Source: Crossaster papposus (taxonomy: Eukaryota > Echinodermata > Asteroidea > Velatida > Solasteridae). From it: 64,000 nucleotides of DNA. This document shows, piece after piece, positions 30,580-42,010 of this stretch. The DNA is taken from NCBI GenBank assembly GCA_037893245.1, contig JBAIAA010000118.1, forward strand, positions 930,001 through 994,000, read 5' to 3'. How positions within the stretch are numbered: the stretch's first letter is position 1; every line of letters begins with the position of its first letter. A program made the position numbers and the translations under genes. The notes beneath the pieces are model-generated. The model worked only from the letters and a program-made list of their open reading frames with translations, was not told the DNA's origin and did no database searches.

Positions 30580-31332
30580 CAAACCTTTTATAGAAATTTC
30601 AAACAATACGGCAACAGTGTGGTTTTACAAATTCAAGACCTGCTTTTATCATTGCTGTACTTTTTTTCTTTTGCCACATGAATTGCAATTGTACATTTCT
30701 CTAAAGCACACCTGCAAGGACTATCTTTCCGTGCCCCACTCTTTCTATCTGGCAAGTGTTCTTTCAAGCACGAGTGGCAGTACGTAGTTTTCAAGATTCT
30801 TTTATATGCTAATTTTGACATATAACCGTTGTTCTTTGTTTACATTTTATGTAGTTTTGATAATATCTGCTTATTTGCACTCGACCTTAGAAACTTACAT
30901 TTGACCCAAGTGTGCTATATATCGCAAAGAAATTATTATGGGGCGATATTAGGTGGAAATAAAAAAGAAATTATGGACACGGTCTAAAACCGTATTTTAC
31001 CTAACGTTCTAAGCTGACAAACTACTAGGATCCATCTAATGATGCAGAACTTTATAGTTGAAGGGCTGTTGTGTTATTAAATAAAGTTATCATTCTCATA
31101 AAATCTGGGGTGGTGAAATTAATTGTTGAAATTGTTGATTGACGAAACTGATTCACCGAGAACATTGCAAATAAGCCCAAGTGCGAGTGCACTAATTACT
31201 GTTCGGCTGAAGCCTATACCCACATGCCCAGTAACATTATCTTGTAGATTATGAAATAAAAGTATGAGTTTTTGATAACATGTGAGGTATATTTTGTTTT
31301 AAATGTTTCATTCTCATTTCCAAATCTATAAA
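30580..31332. other. Unique spacer of the foldback element
   Basis: AT-rich. A 62-codon minus frame (30633-30821) has the cysteine pattern CHSC...CRC...C but no recognisable family. No transposase motif seen. Confidence 0.4.
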
Positions 31333-32156
31333 AATAACTCGAAGTAGGATTACTTAGTTCATTAGGCAGCTAGTTTAACTGTAATTTTTCATCAAAATTA
31401 CAGGAAAGGTTAAACAAGTGTGGCTAATATGCTGTAAGATCTACAAGGGTTTGAAAAAGTATTGTTATATTTACGGTTTATTTCGAAAAATTCTTTAAAT
31501 AAATTGACAAAAAACTTTTTAGAAAATGCATCACCTTTTGCAGCATGTATTAAATATTTGTCGCCTTTTGGTGAATGCGGACTGAATCCGCGCGGAGAGA
31601 ACCGGCCGAATACGCGGCTACCTTGAACCAGTTAAAAGCGCGCGAAAGTTGGACGTTAATTGGAAGTCGAAGTACGACGTTTTGAAAGTTGAACCACGAC
31701 GTTTTGAAAGTTGAACCACGACGTTGCCTGTCCGTTTTAGAACATCATAACATTCAAAACGTCGTATGTGCTGACATCGCGGCAGAAATGTGCACATAAA
31801 TCTGTATATAAATCTGCTGTACGTGAGTGCGACATATAGCTGCGCATAATTAAATGTGCAATGAAAATGTACATGTAGTGCCCATCCGTGCGACATCGCA
31901 CAAATTTGCGTACTAAGAATTCTGCGCAGAACTTGAAATCTAAAATAAAAATATGCGACTTTTCAAAAATCTGCCCAGAAAATATTCATTATCACATAAA
32001 TCTGTGCAGAAATCTACAATAAAATCTTCCACATCTCAGATATATGCTTAGATATATATGATAACATGTTTGTCATCGTTCAAATTCGCGCAGAATGCGC
32101 GAAATCGCATAATCTGCGATGTGTGATGTCCTTTCAGGGCCACCCTAGTGCCGGAT

Positions 32157-32526
32157 TGGGAAAGCATCCGATTTGCGAATATGTTCGGTTTGCAAAAAGC
32201 ATCCGAGTTTACAAAAAGCATTCAAACTAGAAAAGCATCCGAATTAAAAAAGCATCCGAGTTTATAAAAAGCATCCGAGCTAGAAAAGCATTCGAATTAA
32301 AAAAGCATCCGAGCTAGAAAAGCATTCGAATTAAAAAAGCATCCGAACTAGAAAAGCATCCGAATTTAAAAAACATCCGAATTAAAAAAGCATCCGAGTT
32401 TTCAAAAAGCATCCGAATTACGAATTCATCCGAATTACGAATTCATCCGAATTAAAAAAGCATCCGAGTTTGAAAAAAGCATCCGAATTAGAAAAGCATC
32501 CGAATTAGAAAAGCATCCGAGTTGTA
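32157..32526 (-). repeat. Tandem AAAAGCATCCGAATT repeats, right arm
   Basis: Exact inverse counterpart of the left-arm array, same number and order of units. Confidence 0.9.
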
Positions 32527-32661
32527 AAAACACGTCCGATCTTTTTGACACTGATTCTGCTCCATAAATAGGCACCAGAATGTGGCTTGTGTTCCCGAAG
32601 TTGGGAGCTTAAAATCATCCTAAGCCAAAGACGAAACGAAGCCAGGGATCCAAAAAGGCCC

Positions 32662-34244
32662 ACTGTTGTTGAAACGTGTCCATAAATTTGTGTGTTACTG
32701 TGAACACCGTTTACAGCCGCACCGGTATGATAACGTATATTAATGCTGTTGACTTCAGTAGAATTTTGTTTCATGTATTTTGTTAATATGTAGACAAAGA
32801 GTTAGAATGTGTCAATAATGAATAAGTCAATTCGGTATTTCACTAACAACGCGCACGCGACAATCACAGTGGGCGTTTGCGTAACATGATACGGTTTTAT
32901 CCCGAAAAACCTTTGACCTGTAGATACCGGTCTGTCTTGCAGAATAATGTCATTTTTTATTTTGTGAAAAACCGCTTTTCGGTTCAATTTTCTAATTGAA
33001 AGTTTGGTAAATAGGAATGTGGGAAAAGCATGTCTGATTATGTGAAGTGAATAAACATGTAAACATTTTTAAATGTTAATAACTTTGCATCATTTTAATG
33101 TACTTTCTTGCTTCTTTCTTGTATAGGTACCCAAGGGAAGTCACTGTCAGTTGTGCCACCATTGCAAGAATTGTTTAAGTAGATGTTGTCATGGCAACTG
33201 TTATTGCTAACATCAATAATGTATTTTTGTTGTAAAAAAAAACCAATGATTTAATATAAAAAAGCTGTGTTAAATATATGAATAGTATTGTCATATTAAT
33301 ATTTTTTTCTTCAAAATTCAACACAAACTATTTTCTATTGATTAGTTTTTTAAATAAATTTTTGTTTACATAATTTATCAAAAGGTAAACAAACTGTAAA
33401 CAAATTAAAAGGGAAATATCTAAAGATTGAAAGACACTACAATTTAACGTTTTTTCTTGTTGGAAAGTAATGCTTATTTCGGCCTGGAAAATAATAAAAT
33501 AATGTGAACAAATTATCAATTGCCTCGGTAACCAAAGCAACACTTTTGTAAATATTATAATAAAACATATAAAACAATAAAACAATTTTGCAGACTTGAG
33601 AATACTACAAATTGTTTTAAATGGACAAAAATAAGCTAAAAAAACCCCCACCCCTAACCAAAAAAATTAAAAGTAAATGTTACATAAAGAATATGTAAAA
33701 AAATTAACCGAAAACAAAACTAAAAGGAGAAAAAATAACGCCCTAGAAATGTACAAGTAAAGCCATTAGAAAATGGCAAACGGTACGTGCTGCCTGCCGC
33801 ACACACGATGCCACGGAGTGCTGGGTTACCGGGCGTTGCGCGCAGAGGCCCGGCAGGCGCCACACGGAAAATCACGCTACGCTATATCGGATAATGGGCA
33901 AAATGCGCCCACACTCTCAACTATTGTCTTAAACTTTCTAAAAATACACCCACAAAAACTTGACGTGTTTTTGCGAAACTTTCAATGAAAAGTAAACGTA
34001 GCCCAAAGTCATACGCTTGCCAAGACATACAAAGCTTCGGAAATTAGTGTGGTTCTGTGAGGTAGAAATGACTTTAACTGTATCGAGTTATTCGGGAGTC
34101 TAGGAACCACGCTATCTTACGCATACAAAAGAAGCATGCGCACAGCGCGTCAACAGTGGCCCGTTTGCTTTTTGCTGTAATTTTCAAACATTGATGGGTT
34201 AGGGGATTCATATTTTATAGTATTAATATTGTGACGCTAATGAA
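32662..34244. other. AT-rich non-coding stretch
   Basis: Very low GC from 33200 to 33770, where the 107-codon minus frame (33328-33651) is Phe/Ile/Lys-rich chance coding. A CpG-rich patch at 33780-33900 has no motif. Confidence 0.4.
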
Positions 34245-34247
34245 CTG

Positions 34248-34488
34248 GGGCCAATTTTATGCTGCTGCTAAGCACACAAATCTGCTTAGCATGAAAATTC
34301 TACCTTGGCAAAAACAGGGTTACGAACCAAATGTTCAGTTGATGTATATTGTTTGTGACTGGTATTCAGCTGGTTTTTGCTTTGCATTATAAGCACATGG
34401 AGTTTTGGCTGGTAACCTGCTTTTACTAAGCAAGACTTTTTTGGTGCTAAGCACATTTTTGTGCTTAGCAACTCCATGAAATTGGCCC
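34248..34488 (+). mobile_element. Family E MITE, copy 5, perfect CTG duplication
   Basis: Flanked by CTG at 34245-34247 and 34489-34491. Ends GGGCCAATTTTAT and AAATTGGCCC. Confidence 0.92.
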
Positions 34489-34491
34489 CTG

Positions 34492-35635
34492 TTTGAACGT
34501 TTTGTGGTTATAAGATGGTGGAGAAAACAAGAACAATTTTGGTGGTGAACTAAAAGTAAACCGGGCAGAAAACCAGGTCTGAACAATTATGGCCGGCTGG
34601 CTGTAATTTAAAGAGAATAAAGTGGCAAGACTGGCATGTTTTATTCATCCATAACCGTCTGATATTCATGTTATGCAGAAGAGCTCTTGGAATAGGAAAC
34701 GTAAGACCCTATACGGGGCTCAATCGGATCTCATCTTGAGACGGATTTACACCGTATGCTGGCGAAGAGGGGAGCGGAGATGAGAAACCGCTACCATTAT
34801 GGCGGGGATATGTACAAGTATTATACTCAATACATGGTGTACCGGGCGGCTGAACCCCTATTATCCCCGCGGGGTTGTTGTGAGGTGGGTGCTGCTTGAA
34901 GCACCGGCTTAAGTTAGCGCGCACAAGTGGATAAAGACGCCGAATATCCCCGGCGCGGCGGGTCTCAGATGTGCCCGCTGGTGAAAGGTTCCTCGTAGTA
35001 TCAACAACACCAACCGCACCTCAATCGATGATGGGGGAAAAGAGGGCATAACATTGGCTTACTCGTGTCAGTCTGGCCTCATTTTATTCTATCAACGAGT
35101 TTAATATGACTTTCCCAATATTTCTATTAGTCATGGTGTCATTTAGATGCCTTTGTTATCATATTACATTTCACACGTTCAAAATCCATGTTATTATTGA
35201 CAGTTTATACATTTCTTACACAGATCGATGACGTGACACTGTTAATATATACATCTAATACAGAAACACCACACGATTTGCAATGCGCAACCGTTTTCTG
35301 ACAAGTGCATTAAGAATGTTTACACCACTTTTTGGTCCACTGTGTAGGCAGGCAATGAGCCTGTATAGATCAAGGAGTCGTGTTACAATTGTTTCTCTTT
35401 AGTCTTTTTGAAAGATTTTTGTCCAGGAGCAAAAATACCGTATACTTCCATTAGAACTTATCATAAAACGAAACTTTAGAGATGATAATTTGTAAATACT
35501 TATTGTTTGGCAGTGTTTATATTGCCATCAGAACTTATTCTAAAACGAAAATGTATAGATTATAATGACGATGATGAATCTCCAAGCTCTAAGTTTGGGA
35601 GTTTTATAGTTACACTCTTACTATCAAAAGTATAC
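34492..35635. other. Non-coding stretch
   Basis: CATAACATTGGCTTACTCGTG at about 35047 resembles the start of repeat I unit 3. Otherwise nothing recognised. Confidence 0.35.
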
Positions 35636-36040
35636 TTAAAGGGATCGTATACGTTTGGTAATTACTCCAAATATTGATGGCATTAAAAAAATACTTGGTA
35701 AGAAGTAGAGCAGCTTTGGATAGTATAATGCATTTTGAGAAACTTTTTACTTCGAATTACATGTACTGCGGTTATGAAAAAAGATATCACTTTTTATCCC
35801 CAGAAATTTGAATCTGAGAAGCGTTACTTACTGTAGTGACGTTTCTCAGAGTGTGTATTCCAATGTAGATTATTCTTCCTGCGTGGACAAAACCGCTCCA
35901 GAATTTCGGCAATATCTCAAAATCGCTACCACCTTTTGAAATGAAATTTTTACAGGTTAGTTTTATGGTACATATCTATAACTATATAGGATTGAAACAA
36001 ACAGTGGGTTCCAATTATCAAACGTGTACGATCCCTTTAA
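35636..36040 (-). mobile_element. Family A MITE, copy 6
   Basis: TTAA at 35636-35639 and 36037-36040. Inverted orientation, ends intact. Confidence 0.92.
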
Positions 36041-36085
36041 TGACTTTTTCCGAATATGTGTCATTTTGACCCAGACGAGTGCCAT

Positions 36086-36418
36086 TTAAAGGTAGTATAT
36101 ACCATTGGTAATTGATTGAATTATCATGAATTGGTGAATTTAGGGTGTTGTATTCTATAGTAAATATCGTCTAACTGACCTCTCTAGTCTGAAGTTTTAC
36201 AATCATGGATGCTTAGAAAAGCAAGAAAAACGGTGTTAGTTTTCAATGGTGTTAGTTTTCAAGCGTCAGGCAGTGGTTCTTATGTTTTTCTTGGGTTTTT
36301 TTCGCGATCGCCGTCTGGCGATTGTGATTTGTTTTTATACAATTAAATTTTTCAGAACAATTACAGGATATTTGGCGCAATCCTTTTGCCGGATGCCTAG
36401 AATCATTATTTACTTATT
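36086..36418 (+). mobile_element. Family B MITE, copy 2, right end lost at element C
   Basis: TTAA at 36086-36089. The family order holds through GGATGCCTAGAATCATTATT, then stops exactly where element C begins. The missing right end is not found after C. Confidence 0.85.
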
Positions 36419-37014
36419 GAGGGCGCCCTTGATTTTCACGCGATTTGTTTCCGAACTCGGTCTTGACGCGTCGCTCGAAAAGACTCGTGAAATTCCGAGG
36501 ACATTCCAAGCATAGCTCAAATAGCTACTCGCCCCCGCATTATGTGCGCTGAGTCGTTTTCATTTAATTAGTGCACGATTATACACGCTGTGTGTTTCCC
36601 ATAAATTGCACACGGCACCATTGCACAAATGTGGTTATTTACATTTCCACAAAAGGCGAAGACTTTCCGGTTGTCATGGAATCATTACGATGCACCCACA
36701 CGGTACGAATGAAAATTGGACCCAAATAACTCGAGTTTCCGGGGTTGTTTAAATTGGGCACTATGTCCTGGAATCCGTGTCGCCCAATTTGCCGGGCTAC
36801 ACGGAAAACGCGTTTTTATGATGTTCTTTGGAAAGAACACTGGACGTTTTTGTGTTTTTACTATGTAGAACGAGTTTCGAGAGTCACAAATTAAAGTGAC
36901 CCCGAAACTTGGGGTTAGTACCTTAGGAATGTCGTGGGAATTTCACGGGTCTTTTCGAGCGATGCGTCAAAACTGAGTTCGGAAACAAATCGCGTGGCAA
37001 TCGAGGGCGCCCTC
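36419..37014. mobile_element. 596-bp element C with ~93-bp terminal inverted repeats
   Basis: Starts GAGGGCGCCCTTGATTTTCA and ends with the inverse of GAGGGCGCCCTCGATTGCCA. Homology continues through GATTTGTTTCCGAACTC, GACGC(G/A)TCGCTCGAAAAGAC and GTGAAATTCC to about 36511/36922, at roughly 87% identity. No coding content. Frames crossing it (36246-36515, 36934-37116) are artefacts. Confidence 0.88.
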
Positions 37015-37142
37015 TATAAGCCCGTTTTTGGAGTATTGATGAACTGCACAGACGGACGCCGCACCCCGGAAAAAAAAATGAAAACCTCAGTCTTGGAGCA
37101 AGACTACGACGTTTAATCCTGTTTTGTGCTGAATCAATACGG

Positions 37143-37348
37143 ATACATTGTTTAGTGAGTGAACACTTTTCTAAATACTTGCTACCAGTTTTGTAAACAT
37201 TTTTACATGCTAAACATGTTTAGCATGAGAATGGATAGGCATATTGCTTATAGCCATTGAGCTCTGATGTATAGGAATTAGACAGTGGGTTTAGCTCATG
37301 TTTACAAACTGATAAGTGTTTACTCGCTACAGTTTTTAAAGTGTACGA
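37143..37348. mobile_element. Family L MITE
   Basis: ACATTGTTTAGTGAGTGAAC at the left and GTGTTTACTCGCTACAGTTT at the right are imperfect inverses. The interior has ATGCTAAACATGTTTAGCAT and TTATAGCCATTGAGC. Confidence 0.7.
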
Positions 37349-37427
37349 AATGGCGGGGAAAAGCCAACAAACTTTCACTTTTATCAAGGTAAAAATCAAG
37401 TAAAAATCACCAGGGAAAGCGTCAATT

Positions 37428-37668
37428 TACTCTCTTATTTCCAAAGAGTTAAAATTCACTCTATTCGAGTAAAAAAATTACTCACACAGTCTGAAACTAG
37501 GGACAAGACGTTTTAGAGTGAAATTAATTCACTCAACAAAATTCGAACTCCAATAGATTTCCACTGAAACGGTGCTGTTTTCATTGTATTTCAATCTAAA
37601 ATCAGATTGTTTTTTTCACTCTAAATCTTCTATTCCTTACTTTCACTCTTTGGAATTTAGAAATTAAC
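37428..37668. mobile_element. Family H MITE, copy 2
   Basis: TACTCTCTTATTTCCAAAGA at the left. AACTAGGGACAAGACGTTTT and AGTGAAATTAATTCACTCAA match copy 1. The right end is degenerate. Confidence 0.7.
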
Positions 37669-38309
37669 CCGAAGAAAAGTGTCATTTTGCCCTGGAAAAT
37701 GTTCAGTTTTACCCTGAACGGTATCAGGTCCAATAAGAATTCCGTCAATTGGACTTTTAGCTTTCCAGGATGAAAGCGCGTGGTCATCAATCTATATACA
37801 TAAGTCCTATGTATAAACCTTGATAAATACTCAACAAGGCGACTACCCAAACCTGAATAACCGCTCAAACACAAGGTATGAAAAGGTATTTTTTATAGTC
37901 AGACGACACAGACCAACATGTTTTATTTTAAGGGTTTTATTTCGAGATCAAAGGTTCCTCGAATTTAAAATGGCAATCAAAAGACGAAAAGAACCGTTGA
38001 AGAAGTTCGAGTACAGGGTGGTTCCAACAAAAGTTAACCCAAGTAAGGTGATTGTTCACCCACCTCCTATACAATTCCAGAGAATTTGTGATGTTTACTG
38101 AGTAGGGTGTTTAGAAGTTTGGGTGTAGAAGCTTAATTTGATTTAATGGTCTATTCACTGATTACATGTACATGTACAAAACTGGTTTGTCCACAGGAGT
38201 TCATTGTAAATAAGTATGTTGAACAGACAGAAACTAAATTGCAAGAAGCTCCCACGGACAAGCCAGTTTTGTACACACGATTTGTAATGGACCATGATCT
38301 TGAGATTCA
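37669..38309. other. Non-coding stretch with a small inverted repeat
   Basis: GTACAAAACTGGTTTGTCC near 38174 and its inverse GGACAAGCCAGTTTTGTAC near 38255 bracket about 60 bp, a probable tiny MITE. The plus frame at 37820-38101 (93 codons) has no recognisable motif. Confidence 0.5.
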
Positions 38310-38560
38310 ATTAAGCTAGACCAAGCATTTTTTGGGGTCAGGATTATTTCTAAACACTTCTCATCACACTCGGATTCCGACGAGTGTGACTGCGGCCATC
38401 CAGAGCAGACAATGCAGCATGTCATCGAGGCCTGTCCGCTCTACCTACCACCTAATGGTGACCGCGGCTTAGTGGACATGGAAGATGACACGAGGACTTG
38501 GCTAGAGACAAGTGAATTGCAGATTTGAGGGCGAGAGGCACAATAAAGAAGAATAATATA
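38310..38560 (+). pseudogene. Non-LTR retrotransposon 3' end: last ~70 codons and tail
   Basis: The plus-strand frame ending at TGA 38526-38528 includes DECDCGHPEQTMQHVIEAC followed by PLYLPPNGDRG and the terminal WLETSELQI. C-x-CG-x2-EQT-x2-H-x5-CP is the cysteine-histidine motif at the C-terminus of many LINE ORF2 proteins. The stop is followed by GAGGCACAATAAAGAAGAAT and an AT-rich tail, as expected for a LINE 3' terminus. It is 5'-truncated, which is usual for target-primed reverse transcription. It need not be the same element as the RT fragment at 304-667. Confidence 0.8.
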
Positions 38561-38579
38561 AACACATTTAGCTTTACCT

Positions 38580-38876
38580 TACATACGTACTGTGGACATT
38601 CCTTTGTCTTCGTTTAGTTAAAAAACGTTGACTAAATACTCATTTTTCTCGCTTCCCCAAAACAAATTTACCCTCAAATTTTGATTCTGGGCCTCTCAGC
38701 TGTTCCTTCTATCTTTTCTATATAGGCCTATAACCCTAACCCGTTTTTCCTCTAGCGCTCTTTTTCGGAAACTGAAAAACGGATTGTGAACCTGGGCAAG
38801 TTCACAAACCGTAACCTCTTCCCGCATCGTGTGGACCTATATTGTTCGGAGGTCAGTGCGTATGCAAGACTAACTC
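38580..38876 (+). repeat. Dispersed repeat G, copy 1 (empty site)
   Basis: CTTTGTCTTCGTTTAGTTAA, GCTTCCCCAAAACAAATTTA, TTGATTCTGGGCCTCTCAGC, ACGGATTGTGAACCTGG and TTGTTCGGAGGTC match 56082-56598, which carries an extra family B element. Confidence 0.85.
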
Positions 38877-40800
38877 ACATTCTCTGGAAATGTATAGAAG
38901 GTGGGTGAACAATCACCTCAAATTTGGATTAACCTTTTTTAACCACACCCTAAACAAATTTAGGGGATCGATTGAACCCGTGCTGTGATCGAATGTGGGA
39001 AAGATAATAAGTTGACCTGCTCCAACGAAACCCGGACAAAGTTTACAATTTTAGTTTTTAAGATTTTTGTTCTTCAAATTCTTCAGGTTCTCGGCTTTAA
39101 AATGATGTATCATTTGCATATGTACCCCTACCCTATTTCCCCTGATGGGAGGATTTAGTGATAAAACCCCGACAAATTAATTATGAGATAAACAGCTTTG
39201 AAGTTCAGAAAAGCCTATTATTTCTATACACAATTGTTTCTTAAAATCGACAAAAAACACACTTCTTGGTGACGGATTATGTTCAAATTTTGGGAGATTG
39301 TAGATTAATAGTTTGTTATTCAGAAAAACCCCAAACCTCAAGATGGTAAATTCCACCCCAAAATGACTTCACAAGTACATTGTAATAAAACACATGCAAC
39401 TTTGTTCGGGTTTCGTTGAAACAGGTCACGCATAACACTGCATCAGCCGGACTCCCGTGACAAAATGACGTCATAGATGTTTGTATAAACAAAAATGAGT
39501 CTATTCAATTCCATTGGTTACTTTTTTAATGTGACCAGAAGTTTGCATTTCCCTTTATTAATAAAGTGTACACAACCAAGACCTGATACCACCCTGCATG
39601 TTGTCGATACTTCCTTTGTACTGAGTTACTCGGCACGACCAAAACTACACACCATCTGATCTTCTTCTCACTTCTTATCGAACTATCGTGTTTTGTTTGT
39701 TTTTCTCACCGAAAACAAGTAACCTTTGTCGAGAAAAAAGAATATAGGGGGGAAAAAAGGAGAAGAAGAGAGGTTTATGAATCTGAGATTATGAACCGAC
39801 CGAATCCCGTCACTCATCCTGTTCATAACACCAAAATTCCCCGGCAATATTCGCGCGAAAATTGCCAATAATTGGTGTAGGGCCTGAAGTCCCCTTTGAG
39901 ATTGCGCTGAGGCGAGAGCAGATAGCCAGGTAACCTGACTAATGCCTCCCATCCCCCGTTTCCGCTCGCGCCACGGCGGTGTTACGTTTCCAGCCCTAAA
40001 TCAGAGAAAATTAAACACTGCGTAATTGTGTATGAAAACTCGTAATATAAGACAGCACCTGCGATTACGGTTTTGGGGCGCGATGCTTTATTTTCTTTCC
40101 TTTTTTTATAGCCTTCCTCTATCTCGCGCGCTTCCCTTACTCTCGTTTGGCGCGATCGGCGAGCGTATAATGAGAAGAGCGCGCCAAATTTTAATATGAC
40201 GAGCTTTTATTTGGAGTCTATGGCAGTTATTTCGTTCGGAATTGCCCTCCTGAGTGTGCTAGTATGATTAATCTCTGTGCAGTACGCTTGTGTCCAATAT
40301 AACGAAAAACGGCTCCGTCAACAGATCAACAACGTGGCACAATGTGCTCGGTTAGGACGCACCCATTGACATTGCCTCGAAGTCAATTCCTCGCGAAGTT
40401 TTACAATTTTAGTCGCACTCTCCACTATACGTTATATTGAAGAAAGTGTCAATATTTAGTGATTTCGCAAGATTTACTGAAGTCACAGCAATGCCTCCAT
40501 GTACTATTTTATTGGAGCTTACATGCATGGGCAGTAGCAGTTTTCAAAGGCCGCTTCCAAAATAATGTGTGTTGAGGCATTACTTTTGTATAGATGGGCA
40601 GTGGATTTGAGCAGCCGTCGACGACATTATTATCAATAAATGAAACATTATCTCCAAATAAGAAAAAGGAACGTTTATAAGAATAAGAATGTTCTCAAAA
40701 AAGTTACAGTATCTTCCTAAACGTAGTATAACACTTGTGTTTGTTTAAAATTAATGTTGGAAATTCACCATCCACAAACAACAGCAATGTTCACTTTAAG
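38877..40800. other. Non-coding stretch
   Basis: No gene recognised. A GC-richer patch at 39950-40220 (CTCGCGCGCTTCCC, GGCGCGATCGGCGAGCG) lacks frames with motifs. Confidence 0.35.
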
Positions 40801-41380
40801 TCTGACGAAATAAGATAGTCAACCTCTTCGTTGTTCTACAGTGTAGACAATAAACAACTAACGATGGAGAGAAGAAATGTTCGTATTTACTGGTGTGCGT
40901 GCCGTGTCAAAGTATATCAAAGCATATACATGTAGTTCATATCAGCAAGTGTCATTCACTGACAGCGACCTTTTATCCGTTTTTGTCGATGAAAGTGTAT
41001 TTGTTGAAATGGCATACTTTCACACCCAGTTCAGATTTAGAACGCTCTGCTCGGAATCCTCGGTCAAAATAGTCTGTATTCATGAAGAACTAAAGGTTGC
41101 AATATTTGAAGTGCTAAATTATCGCTAATCTAATTTCTTTCTTTGCGAAAGAATAAATTGCGCCAGCTCTTCAGCACCGAAGCAGTTGAGAATAATAAGA
41201 GGCGAAGTCCTTATCACTTATACCGTACTTATAGAGGTGCGAATTCCAAGGTTTACTTTACGCTTAATTTATTGTATTACACGGAATTTATTGGTGTTAG
41301 ATTCGAGAGTCATAAATCAATGCCGAGTTGACCGAACAATTTGTGCTTGTCTTTGCTTTATTGGTTACGGGGTGGATGTG
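40801..41380. other. Stretch with an unrecognised 83-codon frame
   Basis: The plus frame 40877-41128 is open with normal residue composition but no recognisable motif, signal or membrane segment. Not called as a gene. Confidence 0.25.
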
Positions 41381-41534
41381 AGCGGGGCGGCGGGTGATTA
41401 ATGGTCGGGCCAGCGGTCGATTGGTAACTATGCGAAGTTCGTGCGCTGCGTGCTCGCCGGGTCGTTGTCGACGGAGATCGCGTCGGGTCGGTGCCAGTGA
41501 CTACGCAATCGACTTGTTAATTTTAAGCGGTGAA

Positions 41535-41554
41535 GGGGGGGGGGGGGGGGGGGG
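41535..41554. repeat. Poly-G tract, 20 G
   Basis: 20 consecutive G. A second run of 17 lies 10 bp further on. Confidence 0.95.
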
Positions 41555-41564
41555 TGAAGGGGAA

Positions 41565-41581
41565 GGGGGGGGGGGGGGGGG
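41565..41581. repeat. Poly-G tract, 17 G
   Basis: 17 consecutive G. Confidence 0.95.
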
Positions 41582-42010
41582 AGCAGTGAGGAGGAGAAGG
41601 GGGAAGGCCCGACAAGTCTAAGATTTCAATGTCAATTTCTTGACGAGCTTCTCACATGATTAATCTTCTGGAGAGGCCTCGGCGCGCGGTTTATTGGGGG
41701 CCGGCATGCCCACGGAACCCCGGCCGGCCTGGCGAGGCAAGCTCAGGTGGCCGAGCCGGCGAGGAAGGGAGCGCGCTACCTTCTCCGGCTTCTTGATTGG
41801 GTTTCGTGTTTCGTCCTTGTAATCGTGGATTTGCAAGATTGGGGGAGGAAACTGGATTGATTGCGAGTGTTTGTGCTACGTGCTGCGCGCGCTGCTGTCC
41901 CTTCCCAACCCCACTCTCTCTCTTTCCCGCTACTAATAATACTTCAAAGAAGCCCGTTCTCAGATTCCACAGCACTAAAGCCCTGTCTGACTTGACTCGG
42001 AGAAGAAAAA

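Larger units (their letters stand above)
29346..32566. mobile_element. 3221-bp foldback element with ~1.2-kb inverted arms and 5-bp target duplication
   Basis: Each end starts TATGGAGCAGAATCAGTGTC. Mirror positions sum to 61912 all the way in to about 30555/31357, so the two arms have no indel between them over ~1.21 kb and only a few substitutions; weaker homology reaches about 30580/31332. AATAG flanks both sides (29341-29345, 32567-32571). Arms contain tandem ~17-20-bp repeats, then a GGGTGGCCCTGAAAGGAC boundary, then a region rich in GCGCAGA/CTGCGC. A ~750-bp unique spacer separates the arms. This is the layout of foldback (FB/TU-type) elements. It encodes no recognisable transposase. Confidence 0.93.
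29197..32661 (+). mobile_element. Family D MITE, copy 2, split by the foldback element
   Basis: 29197-29340 matches the left 60% of copy 1 (CCTTTGCTTCGTCTT, ACTTTTGGGTTCATATCA). 32567-32661 matches the rest (GTTGGGAGCTTAAAATC, GCCAAAGACGAAACGAAGCC, AAAAAGGCCC). Joining AGCACA to one AATAG and GGCACCAG restores the order of copy 1. Confidence 0.88.
41381..42010. other. GC- and CpG-rich island with two poly-G runs
   Basis: CpG-dense on both sides of the poly-G pair. Overlapping frames on both strands (41394-41621, 41691-41975, 41797-42027) have no recognised domain. It could be a promoter-associated island. Confidence 0.4.

Noticed and set aside
30016..31896. Same 92-codon frame in both foldback arms (30016-30294 plus, 31618-31896 minus)
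   Set aside because: It is duplicated because the arms are inverse copies. One residue differs and no motif is present, so there is no evidence of coding.
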